In this document: one piece after another, positions 9,093-17,270 of the stretch
Layout of the letters: the number at the start of each line of letters is the position of its first letter
Position numbering within the stretch: the stretch's first letter is position 1
NCBI RefSeq assembly: GCF_000231055.2
Contig: NZ_CM001466.1
Location: 3,641,669-3,697,123, forward strand
Length of the DNA: 55,455 nt
Source: Saccharomonospora azurea NA-128
GTDB taxonomy: Bacteria > Actinomycetota > Actinomycetes > Mycobacteriales > Pseudonocardiaceae
Direction: 5' to 3'
Position numbers and translations under genes: made by a program
Notes under the pieces: model-generated
What the model was told of the DNA's origin: nothing
The model's input: only the letters and a program-made list of their open reading frames with translations
The model's database searches: none

Positions 9093-9776
9093 TCAGGCCG
9101 CGTCGGCCTGGTCCTCGGCGGGACGCCGGTGGTAGCGGTCCACGTACTCGAGCCCGGACAGCTCCATGATCGAGTACATGATCTCGTCGGTCACCGCGCG
9201 CCGGATCGCGGGCGAGGAGCCGAGGCCCTCGTACCGGGAGAAGTCGAGCGGCTCGCCGAAGCGCACGCGGACCTTCGCGAACCGGGGGATCTTCTTGCCC
9301 ACCGGCAGCAGCTGCTCCGTGCCGCTCAGCGCCACCGGGACGACGGTGGCGCCCGTCTCGAGGGCCAGGCTGCCGACACCGGTGTGCCCGCGGTGCAGCC
9401 GGCCGTCCAGCGAACGCGTGCCCTCGGGGTAGATCGCGAACGTCTCACCGGACTCCAGCACCCGGCGCGCCGCGCCGAGGGCGGCGAGTCCGGCCATCGC
9501 GTTGCCCCGCTCGACGGGCACGTACCCGAGCGCGGACAGGAACGCGGCCAGCGAACGGCCCTTGAGGCCCCGGCCGGAGAAGTACTCCGCCTTGCCGAGG
9601 AAACGCACCGGTCGCGGCGACACCAGCGCGAGCACGGCCGTGTCGATCGCCGAGCGGTGGTTGGGGGCGAACAGCACCGGTCCGGACGTCGGAACGTTCT
9701 CCACGCCCTCGACCTGGGGGCGGTAGACGAGCCGGGCCAGCGGTGCGAGAGCACCACGGATCAGCAGTTGCAGCAC
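9093..9776 (-). CDS. 1-acylglycerol-3-phosphate O-acyltransferase (PlsC family)
   Basis: 227 residues. Membrane-associated acyltransferase that makes phosphatidic acid or a related lipid. The catalytic motif NHRSAID (HxxxxD) is at about residues 48-54 and the substrate motif EGTRS at about 118. The GTG at 9776 follows GGGAGG closely and gives a typical length; the frame upstream (33 codons) is not conserved-looking. Acyl acceptor not certain. It stands where mycobacteria have folP2/gpgS-region genes. Confidence 0.9.
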   Translation of the reverse strand: MLQLLIRGALAPLARLVYRPQVEGVENVPTSGPVLFAPNHRSAIDTAVLALVSPRPVRFLGKAEYFSGRGLKGRSLAAFLSALGYVPVERGNAMAGLAALGAARRVLESGETFAIYPEGTRSLDGRLHRGHTGVGSLALETGATVVPVALSGTEQLLPVGKKIPRFAKVRVRFGEPLDFSRYEGLGSSPAIRRAVTDEIMYSIMELSGLEYVDRYHRRPAEDQADAA

Positions 9777-9871
9777 GGTCCCTCCCGTTGGTGATCGCCA
9801 ACCAGGATCGCACGGCCGGAAGCGTCGCCCGAGGGGTGGCTGGCGAAGCACACGAGCGTTCCGCGCGTGTG

Positions 9872-9883
9872 TCACGATCGTGA
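9872..9883. promoter_or_regulatory. Palindrome before the DivIVA-like gene
   Basis: 12-bp perfect palindrome TCACGATCGTGA ending one base before the GTG start at 9885. Could be an operator or simply a chance GATC-centred palindrome; the core CACGATCGTG also occurs at 3255-3264. Confidence 0.3.
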
Positions 9884-9884
9884 T

Positions 9885-10199
9885 GTGACCACTGCCCTGA
9901 TCTACCTCCTCGTGATGCTGCTGGTGGCGGCCGTGGTGTTCCTGGTGGCGTCGCTCGTCTTCGGCCGGGGCGAGGAGCTGGCTCCGCTCGAACCCGGGAG
10001 CTCACCCACGCGGCTGCCCGCCGACGACCTGACGAGCGCGGACGTGGCCGACGTGAAGTTCCAGGTCGTGGTCCGGGGCTACAAGATGTCGGAGGTCGAC
10101 TGGGTGATGTCCCGGCTCGGCACCGAGCTGGACCTGCTGAGGGCGCGGGTCGCGGAGCTGGAGCGCGAAAGGGCCGGCGGTGAGGCGCGTCGTGAGTGA
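9885..10199 (+). CDS. Membrane-anchored DivIVA-domain protein
   Basis: 104 residues. An N-terminal transmembrane helix (residues about 4-28, LIYLLVMLLVAAVVFLVASL) is followed by a linker and a DivIVA-like motif KFQVVVRGYKMSEVDWVM leading into a coiled coil. DivIVA domains in actinobacteria mark poles and septa; this short membrane-tethered type is typically encoded near tag, as here. Its 3' end overlaps the next gene by 8 nt (GTGAGTGA), so it forms an operon with the SRPBCC and tag genes. Function beyond wall or pole localisation is inference. Confidence 0.85.
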   Translation: MTTALIYLLVMLLVAAVVFLVASLVFGRGEELAPLEPGSSPTRLPADDLTSADVADVKFQVVVRGYKMSEVDWVMSRLGTELDLLRARVAELERERAGGEARRE

Positions 10200-10644
10200 C
10201 CTCGCCGTGTCGGTCGACGTCGCCGCGCCCGCGGGCACGACGTGGCTCGCGCTCACCGACTGGGAGCGGCAGCGCGAGTGGATTCCCGGCACCACGGTGC
10301 GGGTCGTGTCGGGCAACGGGCGCAGCGTCGGCTCGCGGCTCGAAGCGTTCACCGGGAAGGGCGTGTTCGGTGTCAGGGACACGATGGAGATCACCAGCTG
10401 GGAGCCGCCCGTGCGGTGCACCGTCCGGCACCTGGGCAAGGTCGTGAAGGGCACCGGTACCTTCCACGTCCAGGCCAAGGGCGCGACGCGGTGCGTGTTC
10501 GTGTGGGCCGAGGAGTTCACCGCGCCGTTCGGGCCGGTGGGGAAGCTGGGCTGGGTGCTGATGAAGCCGGCGTTCGTGATGGCGCTGCGGCGGTCGATGC
10601 GGACGTTCGCGGAGTTCGCGGAGAGCTACGAGGTGGGTGGATGA
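10192..10644 (+). CDS. SRPBCC (START-like) family protein
   Basis: 150 residues. A polyketide cyclase/dehydrase-like helix-grip fold is indicated by the N-terminal SVDVAAPAGTTWLALTDWERQREWIPGT and the alternating strands that follow (EITSWEPPVRCTVRH, TRCVFVWAEEF), with a C-terminal amphipathic helix. Such proteins bind hydrophobic ligands; the ligand here is unknown. GTG at 10192 overlaps the DivIVA-like stop; an in-frame GTG at 10180 is an alternative. The stop overlaps the tag ATG (ATGA). Confidence 0.85.
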   Translation: MSDLAVSVDVAAPAGTTWLALTDWERQREWIPGTTVRVVSGNGRSVGSRLEAFTGKGVFGVRDTMEITSWEPPVRCTVRHLGKVVKGTGTFHVQAKGATRCVFVWAEEFTAPFGPVGKLGWVLMKPAFVMALRRSMRTFAEFAESYEVGG

Positions 10645-11210
10645 GCCCGGAGCTGGTGGGTGCCGACGGCATCACCCGCTGCGCGTGGGGCAACACCGCC
10701 GCCGACTACGCGGCCTACCACGACGACGAGTGGGGCGTGCCGCTGCGGGGCGACGCGGAGCTGTTCGAACGGCTGTCGCTGGAGGCGTTCCAGTCGGGGC
10801 TGTCGTGGTTGACGATCCTGAGGAAGCGGGAGGCCTTCCGCCGCGCCTTCGCCGGGTTCGATCCCGACCGGGTCGCGGCGTTCTCCGACGACGACGTCGA
10901 GCGACTGCTGTCCGACGCGGCCATCGTGCGCAACAGGGCGAAGATCCTCGCCACGATCACGAACGCCCGGGCCGTCGCCACGCTCGACACCCCGCTCGGC
11001 GAGCTGCTGTGGTCGTTCGCTCCCGGCGGCACGCGGCCGAGGCCGGCCACCATGGCCGACGTGCCCGCCACCACGCCGGAGTCGGTGGCGATGGCCAAGG
11101 CGCTGAAGAAGCGCGGCTTCGCCTTCGTCGGGCCGACCACCTGCTACGCCCTGATGCAGGCGACCGGCATGGTGGACGACCACGTGGTGGGCTGTTTCCG
11201 CGCGGCCTGA
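10641..11210 (+). CDS. tag: DNA-3-methyladenine glycosylase I
   Basis: 189 residues, usual Tag length. Removes 3-methyladenine from alkylated DNA. Seen: RCAWGNTAADYAAYHDDEWG at the N-terminus (zinc-site Cys and conserved Trp/Glu), FERLSLEAFQSGLSWLTILR, the helix-hairpin-helix region, and the C-terminal KKRGFAFVGPTTCYALMQ and DDHVVGCF, which supply the other zinc ligands. Last gene of the DivIVA-like/SRPBCC/tag operon. The same neighbourhood (Rv1210 region) exists in mycobacteria. Confidence 0.95.
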   Translation: MSPELVGADGITRCAWGNTAADYAAYHDDEWGVPLRGDAELFERLSLEAFQSGLSWLTILRKREAFRRAFAGFDPDRVAAFSDDDVERLLSDAAIVRNRAKILATITNARAVATLDTPLGELLWSFAPGGTRPRPATMADVPATTPESVAMAKALKKRGFAFVGPTTCYALMQATGMVDDHVVGCFRAA

Positions 11211-11219
11211 CCCGCGCGG
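11198..11219. terminator. Hairpin between convergent tag and enoyl-CoA hydratase
   Basis: CCGCGCGG at 11198-11205 pairs with CCGCGCGG at 11212-11219 around a CCTGAC loop that contains the tag stop codon. 8-bp perfect stem, no T-tract. Confidence 0.55.
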
Positions 11220-11245
11220 ACCCAGCCGCCACCCTGCCGGACGAC

Positions 11246-12106
11246 CTACTTTCCGGTGAACTGCGGGCGGCGTTTCTCCACGAACGCCTCCACCGCCTCG
11301 CGGTGGTCCGCGGTGCCGCCCAGCTCGGTCTGCGCCGCCGCCTCGGCGGCCAGTGCCTCGGCCAGCGAACACTCCGCGGCGCGGGCCACCGTGCTCTTGA
11401 TCTTCGCGTAGGCCCTGGTCGGGCCGGCGGCGAGCCGCGTGGCGACGGCGTGGGACCGGGCTGCCAGTTCGTCGTCCGGCACTACTTCGCCGACCAGCCC
11501 GAGCCGCAGCGCCTCTTCGCTGTCGACCTTGCGACCGAGCATCATCAGTTCGACCGCCCGACCCGCTCCGACGAGGCGCTGCAGGGTCCACGACGCGCCC
11601 GAGTCCGGCCCCAGCCCCACGCCCGCGAACGCCATCGCGAAGGTCGCGGAGCTGCTCGCGATCCGCAGGTCACACGCGTAGGCCAAGGCCGCCCCCGCGC
11701 CCGCCGCCGAACCGTTGACCGCCGCGATCACGGGTTTCGGCAGATCCACGAGCGCGGTCACGATCGGGTTGTAGTGCTCGGCCACCGTCGCCAGCGGGTT
11801 CTCGGTCCCCGACCTCAGCGTCGCGACGTGCTCCTTCAGGTCCTGCCCCGCGCAGAACGCCTTGCCCGCACCGGTGAGCACGACCGCCCGCACGCTGTCG
11901 TCCTCCGCCGCCTCCCGCAAGGCTGTGAGCAGGCGTTCCTTCAGCTCGACGGTCAGGGAGTTGTACGCCTTCGGCCGGTTGAACGTGAGCGTGCGTACCC
12001 CGTCGGCGTCGGTCGTCAGCAAGACCTCGGACTCGCCTCCGGCGCCGTCCTGAGCGCCGTTCGCGGCGGCGTTTCCGAGGGTCTCCGTGCTCTCGTGTGC
12101 GGTCAC
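11246..12106 (-). CDS. Enoyl-CoA hydratase/isomerase family protein
   Basis: 286 residues, crotonase fold. Seen: FNRPKAYNSLTVEL, the oxyanion loop GAGKAFCAGQDLKEH, and GSAAGAGAALAYACDLRIAS followed by FAGVGLGPDSGASWTLQRLVG. Asp in LGPDSG takes the place of a catalytic acid, similar to PaaG/PaaB-type hydratase-isomerases. The GTG at 12106 has GGAGG 8 nt upstream (GGAGGACACG), which decides the start over an open extension of 40 codons; the first about 25 residues are non-conserved and polar. Pathway (fatty acid or phenylacetate-like) cannot be settled; no partner genes are near. Confidence 0.9.
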   Translation of the reverse strand: MTAHESTETLGNAAANGAQDGAGGESEVLLTTDADGVRTLTFNRPKAYNSLTVELKERLLTALREAAEDDSVRAVVLTGAGKAFCAGQDLKEHVATLRSGTENPLATVAEHYNPIVTALVDLPKPVIAAVNGSAAGAGAALAYACDLRIASSSATFAMAFAGVGLGPDSGASWTLQRLVGAGRAVELMMLGRKVDSEEALRLGLVGEVVPDDELAARSHAVATRLAAGPTRAYAKIKSTVARAAECSLAEALAAEAAAQTELGGTADHREAVEAFVEKRRPQFTGK

Positions 12107-12293
12107 CGTGTCCTCCGTTGTCGTCCTCGATGGGCGAGTCTGACAGGCCTGCGGCGCGCATACCAGCAACGATCCGGCGCCGCTAAGATCGGTCCACGTT
12201 CGCGGCCGACTCCTTATGAGGGACAATGGTCACGACCCGGTTGCTTTGACGAGCGCGAACCGGGCGCGCTGGTTCAGACGGAGGGAGCACGCT

Positions 12294-12461
12294 ATGGCGG
12301 CCATGAAGCCCCGGACCGGAGATGGTCCCCTCGAAGTGACCAAGGAGGGGCGGGGCCTCGTGATGCGCGTACCGCTGGAGGGCGGTGGGCGTCTCGTCGT
12401 CGAACTGACGGCTGAGGAGGCCAAGGACCTCGGTGCAGCCCTTCAAGAGGCGACCAGCTGA
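12294..12461 (+). CDS. DUF3117 family small protein
   Basis: 55 residues, matching the family's size. The sequence MAAMKPRTGDGPLEVTKEG and the ending with MRVPLEGGGRLVVELT are almost invariant across actinobacteria. A strong GGAGGGAG ribosome-binding site lies just upstream of the ATG at 12294; an in-frame ATG at 12216 is ignored because the family starts at MAAMKP. Function unknown. It is followed by a hairpin and then the aminopeptidase gene. Unusually high conservation for a tiny protein suggests a house-keeping role. Confidence 0.93.
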   Translation: MAAMKPRTGDGPLEVTKEGRGLVMRVPLEGGGRLVVELTAEEAKDLGAALQEATS

Positions 12462-12480
12462 GTTTCCCTTGCCCGGTCCA

Positions 12481-12502
12481 GCCGAGCCCTGGTCGGCTCG
12501 GC
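12481..12502 (+). terminator. Hairpin after DUF3117
   Basis: GCCGAGCC at 12481-12488 pairs with GGCTCGGC at 12495-12502 around CTGGTC. Perfect 8-bp stem, 26 bp before the aminopeptidase ATG, so it may terminate the DUF3117 transcript or attenuate read-through. Confidence 0.6.
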
Positions 12503-12527
12503 GTGATTCGTAGTGCCTGGAGATCGC

Positions 12528-13994
12528 ATGGCGCGTTCGCCGCTTCCGTCAGTCCCTTCGCGGTTGATCGACGTGGAGGTGGCCGACCGCGCGAAGCGTA
12601 AAGCCCCCGAGGCGTTGGTCGTCACGGAGGGTGCGGTGCCCGACGAGGTGCCCGTCGAACTCGCCTTCACGGGCAAGCAGGGCGACGTCCAGCTGCTTCC
12701 CGGTGCCGACGGACCCCGTTGGGTCGTCGGTGTGGGCAAGGGCGATCGACGGCACTTTCGGGCGGCGGGCGCGGCGTTCGTGCGGGCCGCGCACACCTAT
12801 GCCGACGTGGAAGCCGACTCGGGTGGTCGGCCACCGCTGACCGTGCAGGTCCGCCTGCCCGAGTCGGCTCACGCCGGTGACCACGCGGCGTTCGCGACCG
12901 GCGCCGTTCTCGGTGGTTACCGCTACCGCATGACCGAGTCCGATGAACCGATCCGGGTGCGCACGCTGCGCCTGCTCGTGCCCGACGGCGCCGCGGTCGA
13001 CGAGTACGCGTCCGAGGTAGAGAAGGCCTGCGAGCTCGCCAGTGCCACGGCCCTCGCCCGCGACGTGGCCAACACGCCGTCCAACGTGAAGTCGCCCGAC
13101 TGGCTCGCGAGGACCGCGGAACGCGTCGCGGACGTCCCTGGGCTCTCCGTCACCGTGCGCGACGAGACCTGGCTGGAGAAGCGCCGGTTCGGGGGCATCC
13201 TGGCCGTCGGAGGCGGCTCGGCGAACCCTCCGAGGCTCGTCGAGCTGTCGTACCGGCCGCGCGGCGCGACCGCGCACGTGCTGCTCGTCGGCAAGGGCAT
13301 CACGTTCGACACCGGCGGGTTGTCGCTGAAGCCGGCGGCGGGCATGCACCTCATGCGCACCGACATGTCCGGTGGCGGTGCCGTCATCGCCGCGATGCGC
13401 TCGATCGCCGCGTTGAAGCCCGGCGTGCGGGTCACCGGCCTCGTACCCGCGGCGGAGAACCACGTCTCCGGCTCGTCGTACCGGCCGGGCGACGTGGTCC
13501 GGCACTACGGCGGTCGCACCACGCAGGTCGAGAACACCGACGCCGAGGGCCGCATGGTGCTGGCCGACGCGCTCGCGTACGGGATCGAGACCCACCGGCC
13601 CGACGTGGTGATCGACGTCGCCACGCTCACCGGCGCCATGAAGGTGGCGCTGGGCCTGCGCACCGGCGGGTTGTTCGCCACCGAGGACACGCTCGCCGAA
13701 CGACTCCGGGCGGCGGGTGACGAGGTCGGCGAGCAGTGGTGGCGCATGCCGCTGTCCGAGGAACACGCCGAGGCCGTCCGTGCCGACATCGCCGACGTCC
13801 GCCAGTGCCCGCCCGGCCCGGGCGGCATCACGGCGGCGTTGTTCCTGCGCGAGTTCACCGACGGTCTGCCGTGGGCGCACCTCGACATCGCGGGTCCCGC
13901 GCGGGCCGAGGGTGCCTACGACGAGGTGGTGGCCGGAGGCACCGGTTTCGGCGCGCGCACGCTCGTGGAGTTCGTGACGTCCTACGGGCGCTGA
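12528..13994 (+). CDS. pepA: Leucyl aminopeptidase (M17 family)
   Basis: 488 residues. Di-zinc cytosolic aminopeptidase that removes N-terminal residues from peptides. Catalytic domain motifs: GKGITFDTGGLSLKP (metal Lys and Asp), MRTDMSGGGAV (metal Asp) and the family signature NTDAEGRMVLADAL (metal Asp and Glu, catalytic Arg). The N-terminal third is the regulatory/hexamerisation domain. The ATG at 12528 has GGAGA 5 nt upstream and is preferred over the GTG at 12513. The 3' end overlaps the convergent LysR gene by 13 bp. Confidence 0.95.
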   Translation: MARSPLPSVPSRLIDVEVADRAKRKAPEALVVTEGAVPDEVPVELAFTGKQGDVQLLPGADGPRWVVGVGKGDRRHFRAAGAAFVRAAHTYADVEADSGGRPPLTVQVRLPESAHAGDHAAFATGAVLGGYRYRMTESDEPIRVRTLRLLVPDGAAVDEYASEVEKACELASATALARDVANTPSNVKSPDWLARTAERVADVPGLSVTVRDETWLEKRRFGGILAVGGGSANPPRLVELSYRPRGATAHVLLVGKGITFDTGGLSLKPAAGMHLMRTDMSGGGAVIAAMRSIAALKPGVRVTGLVPAAENHVSGSSYRPGDVVRHYGGRTTQVENTDAEGRMVLADALAYGIETHRPDVVIDVATLTGAMKVALGLRTGGLFATEDTLAERLRAAGDEVGEQWWRMPLSEEHAEAVRADIADVRQCPPGPGGITAALFLREFTDGLPWAHLDIAGPARAEGAYDEVVAGGTGFGARTLVEFVTSYGR

Positions 13995-14908
13995 GCGCGG
14001 CGGCGGACGAACTCCTGGAAGCGCGCCACGGCGGGCGGCAGTGGGCGGCCCGAGGGCCACGCCAACCCGATCTCCCGGGTCACCCGCGGAGCGAGCGGTA
14101 TCTCGACGACGCCCGACGGCGGATGCGGTTCGAACGCCGGGAGCAGGGCGACGCCGAGTCCCGCGGCGACGAGTCCCCGCACGGTGTCCGACTCCTGGCC
14201 CTCGAACGCCACCGTCGGGGTGAATCCGGCGGCGGCGCAGAGCTCGTCGGTGATCTGGCGCAGGCCGTAGCCGTGTTCGAGCATCACGAACACCTCGTCG
14301 GACAGGTCGCTCATCCGGACGCCCTGCCGGCGAGAGAGCGGGTGGTCGTCCGGTACGGCCACGAACAACTCCTGCTCGGTGAGCACCACCCATTCCAGCA
14401 CCGCCTCCGTGGGCGGGGGAGCGACCAGGGCCAGGTCGAGGTCCCCCGAGACGAGGCGCTCGACGATGTCCTGCCGGGAGCCCTGGACGAGGCTGAACCG
14501 GGTGCGCGGGTGGTCGGCCCGGAAGTCGCGCAGCAGGCCGGGCACGAGCGACCGGCCGAGCAGGTGCAGGAAACCCAGCACGACGTGCCCGGACTCCGGG
14601 TCGATCTCCTCCCGGACCCGGCGCACACCGTGTTCGAGAGCGTCGAGGGCACGCTCGGCCGCGTCCGCGAGCAGGTGTCCGGCGCGGGTCAGGCGGATGC
14701 CTCGCCCGTCGGGAACGGTCAGCGGGGTGCCGGCGGTGGCGCTGAGGGCCGCGAGCCGGCGGCTGGCGGTCGGTTGGGGGATCCCGAGCTCGGCCGCCGC
14801 CTTCGTGAGGTTGCCGGTGCGCCGGAGCGCGCGCAGGAGTGTGGCCGCCGGCGCCAGCTCCTGGGTGAGTCGGCCGTCATACTCATCCATCACGGTATGA
14901 ATCGTCAC
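13982..14908 (-). CDS. LysR-family transcriptional regulator
   Basis: 308 residues. N-terminal winged helix with LTKAAAELGIPQPTASRRL, followed by the two-lobed effector-binding domain (GHVVLGFLHLLGRSLVPGLL, GDLDLALVAPPP, VFVMLEHGYGLRQITDELC). Divergent from the MFS gene with only 49 bp between, the classic arrangement in which the LysR protein controls the neighbouring exporter. An ATG six codons downstream (14890) is an alternative start. Effector not predictable. Confidence 0.92.
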   Translation of the reverse strand: MTIHTVMDEYDGRLTQELAPAATLLRALRRTGNLTKAAAELGIPQPTASRRLAALSATAGTPLTVPDGRGIRLTRAGHLLADAAERALDALEHGVRRVREEIDPESGHVVLGFLHLLGRSLVPGLLRDFRADHPRTRFSLVQGSRQDIVERLVSGDLDLALVAPPPTEAVLEWVVLTEQELFVAVPDDHPLSRRQGVRMSDLSDEVFVMLEHGYGLRQITDELCAAAGFTPTVAFEGQESDTVRGLVAAGLGVALLPAFEPHPPSGVVEIPLAPRVTREIGLAWPSGRPLPPAVARFQEFVRRRAQRP

Positions 14909-14943
14909 TCATTCTGATATTGGACGCATTGGTTAGCGCCGCT

Positions 14944-14949
14944 TACCGT
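14944..14949 (+). promoter_or_regulatory. -10 hexamer of the MFS gene (leaderless)
   Basis: TACCGT, 8 nt before the GTG at 14958. It favours that codon over the TTG at 14949 and GTG at 14952. Lies in the 49-bp LysR/MFS gap, where LysR binding would overlap both promoters. Confidence 0.5.
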
Positions 14950-14957
14950 TGGTGGAC

Positions 14958-16172
14958 GTGATCGCCGGCGTGAGGGAGTCGACCGGACGGGCCGTAAGTG
15001 CCCGCCGGGTCACCGTGTCCGTGGCCGCGGCGGGCATCTGCGCCTTCTCGCTGCTCTACGCGCCGCAACCGCTGTTGCCGCAGCTGGCCGCCGAGTTCGG
15101 GCTCGATCCCGGTGCCGCGTCCCTCGCCGTGTCGGCGGGGACGGGCGGACTCGCCGCGGCCGTGCTGCCCATCGCGGTGCTCTCGGAGATCGTGGGCAAG
15201 CGACCGGTCATCGTCGCCTCCGTGCTGGCGTCGGCCGTGCTGGGCCTGCTCCTGCCGTTCGCGCCGTCGTACGAGGTGCTCCTCGTGCTGCGGGTCTTCC
15301 AGGGGATTGCGATCGCGGGCCTGCCCGGGGTCGCCGCGGCGTACCTCACCGAGCTGCTGGGGTCCGCGGGCGTGGCCGGTGCGGTCGGGGCCATGATCGC
15401 CGGCAACACGGTCGGCGGGATGCTCGGCCGGTTGGCGGCGGGCGGGGCCACCGAGTGGCTGGGCTGGCACGGGGCCCTCGCCGTCGTCGGCGGCCTCGCG
15501 CTGCTCTGCGCCGTGCTCGCCGTCGCCACGCTTCCCGGGATCGCGCGACCTCCTCGGGAGCGAGCCGAGCCGATCGGAGCTCGGCTGCGCACGGTGCTGG
15601 GGGGCTTCGCGCAGGGCCTGCGCAGGCCGGTCCTGTGGGCGCAGTACGGCGTGGCGCTGCTGGCGATGGGGTCGTTCGTGGCGTTGTACAACGCGGCGGG
15701 TTTCCGGCTCACCGGCGAGCCGCTCGGGCTGAGTCCGGCGATCGCGTCGCTGGTCTTCCTCTGCTACGCGATGGGCTCGGTGTCGTCGGCGACGGCCGGG
15801 AAGTTCGTCGCGAGGTTCGGCCGGATGCGCTGCCTGCTCGGTGGGCTCGCGTCGACGGCCGCGGGAGCGGGGCTGACGGTGGCGGACTCGCTCGCCGTGG
15901 TGATCGTCGGGTTCGTCGTCTTCACCGGCGGTTTCTTCGCCGCCCACGCCGTCGCCAACGCGTGGGCCGCGGCAGAGGCGCCTGGCCAGGCCCGTGCGTC
16001 GGCGTCCGGCCTGTACACGTTGTCGTATTACGTCGGAAGCAGTGTCGGCGGCACCGTGGGTGCGGTCGTCTTCGGGCGGTTCGGGTGGAGCTGGCTTGTC
16101 GCCACCGTCGCGGTGTGGCTGGCGTGCGCGGCGGTGGGCGTGCTCGTGCTCGCCCGCTCGCGCACGGCGTAG
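14958..16172 (+). CDS. Major facilitator superfamily transporter
   Basis: 404 residues, about 12 hydrophobic helices. The second helix region ICAFSLLYAPQPLLPQLAAEFG and SEIVGKRPVIVASVL (motif A-like loop) fit the YnfM/AraJ-like exporter class often paired with LysR regulators. GTG at 14958 chosen because of the -10 hexamer at 14944-14949. Likely proton-driven export of a small compound; substrate unknown. Probably controlled by the divergent LysR gene. Confidence 0.9.
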   Translation: MIAGVRESTGRAVSARRVTVSVAAAGICAFSLLYAPQPLLPQLAAEFGLDPGAASLAVSAGTGGLAAAVLPIAVLSEIVGKRPVIVASVLASAVLGLLLPFAPSYEVLLVLRVFQGIAIAGLPGVAAAYLTELLGSAGVAGAVGAMIAGNTVGGMLGRLAAGGATEWLGWHGALAVVGGLALLCAVLAVATLPGIARPPRERAEPIGARLRTVLGGFAQGLRRPVLWAQYGVALLAMGSFVALYNAAGFRLTGEPLGLSPAIASLVFLCYAMGSVSSATAGKFVARFGRMRCLLGGLASTAAGAGLTVADSLAVVIVGFVVFTGGFFAAHAVANAWAAAEAPGQARASASGLYTLSYYVGSSVGGTVGAVVFGRFGWSWLVATVAVWLACAAVGVLVLARSRTA

Positions 16173-16188
16173 TTCACCACATCGGGTG

Positions 16189-16204
16189 TCGAACAGGTGT
16201 TCGA
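16189..16204. terminator. Weak hairpin between MFS and methyltransferase genes
   Basis: TCGAAC-AGGT-GTTCGA, a 6-bp stem with a 4-nt loop. Much weaker than the other convergent hairpins in this window. Confidence 0.35.
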
Positions 16205-16248
16205 TGTCGCGCTACGATGGCGGCATGGAACCGACTGGGGGACTGTCG

Positions 16249-16911
16249 TCAGTGCGTCGTGCTGGTGGTCATCGCGGCCACCAGCAGCCCGTTGCCCATC
16301 GGCAGCAGGGTCGGGATCAGCCGGGTGTCCTCGCGCACGGCGCGCGCCACGTCGCGCAGCGCCAGCAACTCCGGTTCCCGGCGAGTCGGGTCGGCGATGC
16401 GGCCCGCGGCCAGCACGTTGTGGAAGGCGATCACGCCTCCGGGGCGCAGCAGCTGCACACCCAGGTCGAAGTAACCCGGGTACTCCACGCGGGCGGCGTC
16501 GGCGAACACGAGGTCGTAGCCACCGGTGGTGAGTCGCGAGAGCACGTCCAGGGCTCGGCCCATGATCAGGCGCGTCCGCCCCGCCGGATAGCCGGCCTCC
16601 AGGAACGAGCGCCGCGCGCTGCGGTGGAACTCCGGCTCGATGTCGATCGACGTGAGCACGCCGTCGGGGGTCATCCCCCGTAGCAGATACAGGCCGCTCA
16701 CGCCCGCCCCGGTGCCGATCTCGACCACGGCCTTGGCCTGGACCGACGCGGCAAGGAAGCTGAGCGTCGCGCCCGTGGCGCACGACACCGGTGGGCTGCC
16801 GAGCTGTTCCGCTCGAAGGCGCGCCCCGGCGAGCACGTCGTCCTCGGGGAGGTACGCCTCGATGAATTCGCCGAGATCAACCCAACCGGTGATGTGCGTC
16901 TCGGAGTTCAC
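16249..16911 (-). CDS. SAM-dependent O-methyltransferase (catechol/caffeoyl-CoA type)
   Basis: 220 residues. Class I methyltransferase: SAM-binding motif VVEIGTGAGVSGLYLL, acidic ribose contact LTSIDIEPE, metal-binding DLVFADAARVEYPGYFD and HNVLAAGRI. Homologous to Rv1220c, which in mycobacteria also lies divergent from sigE. The GTG at 16911 gives the family's usual length; an open frame extends further upstream without conservation. Natural substrate unknown. Confidence 0.92.
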   Translation of the reverse strand: MNSETHITGWVDLGEFIEAYLPEDDVLAGARLRAEQLGSPPVSCATGATLSFLAASVQAKAVVEIGTGAGVSGLYLLRGMTPDGVLTSIDIEPEFHRSARRSFLEAGYPAGRTRLIMGRALDVLSRLTTGGYDLVFADAARVEYPGYFDLGVQLLRPGGVIAFHNVLAAGRIADPTRREPELLALRDVARAVREDTRLIPTLLPMGNGLLVAAMTTSTTH

Positions 16912-17270
16912 GCGCCAGAGGTTAGCGCGGAGCCCCCTGTCATCACGCCCAGTACAGGCACCTAAGGTGCCGTTCGTCTCCAACCGGGTGGGCCGAGGGG
17001 TGGGCTTTCGGTCGGGTTCCCGCCGTCCCGCGGCGCATCCGGGACGAGGGCGGGACGCGTGAACGTGTTGCGAGAGTCGCAGGTGAAGGGCACTTCGTCC
17101 CTGGTCGCGGCGGTAGAGCGGGTCGGCCAGCACGGTCGGGCGAGATTTCTCAGGATGCTCTCAGACGGACTTCACTACAACCACAGGAAACCGGGTAACA
17201 CTGTGGGACCAAAGACGGGAACTCCCGTCGTACCCGCCACGTTGGGTGGAGTAGTGAAGGGGACGGGCCG
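16912..17270. other. Intergenic region upstream of sigE
   Basis: 359 bp without a convincing gene. It separates the divergent methyltransferase and sigE. The right end holds the SigE-type promoter (17217-17245). Open frames in this stretch run into sigE in the wrong frame and are not believed. Other promoters, such as a house-keeping one for basal sigE expression, should lie here but are not obvious. Confidence 0.5.
17217..17245 (+). promoter_or_regulatory. ECF (SigE-type) promoter of sigE
   Basis: -35 GGGAACT at 17217-17223, 16-nt spacer, -10 CGTTGG at 17240-17245. This matches the GGGAAC-N15/16-CGTT pattern known for SigE-class ECF factors. The predicted transcript starts about 20 nt before the sigE ATG. 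Implies positive autoregulation. Confidence 0.75.
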
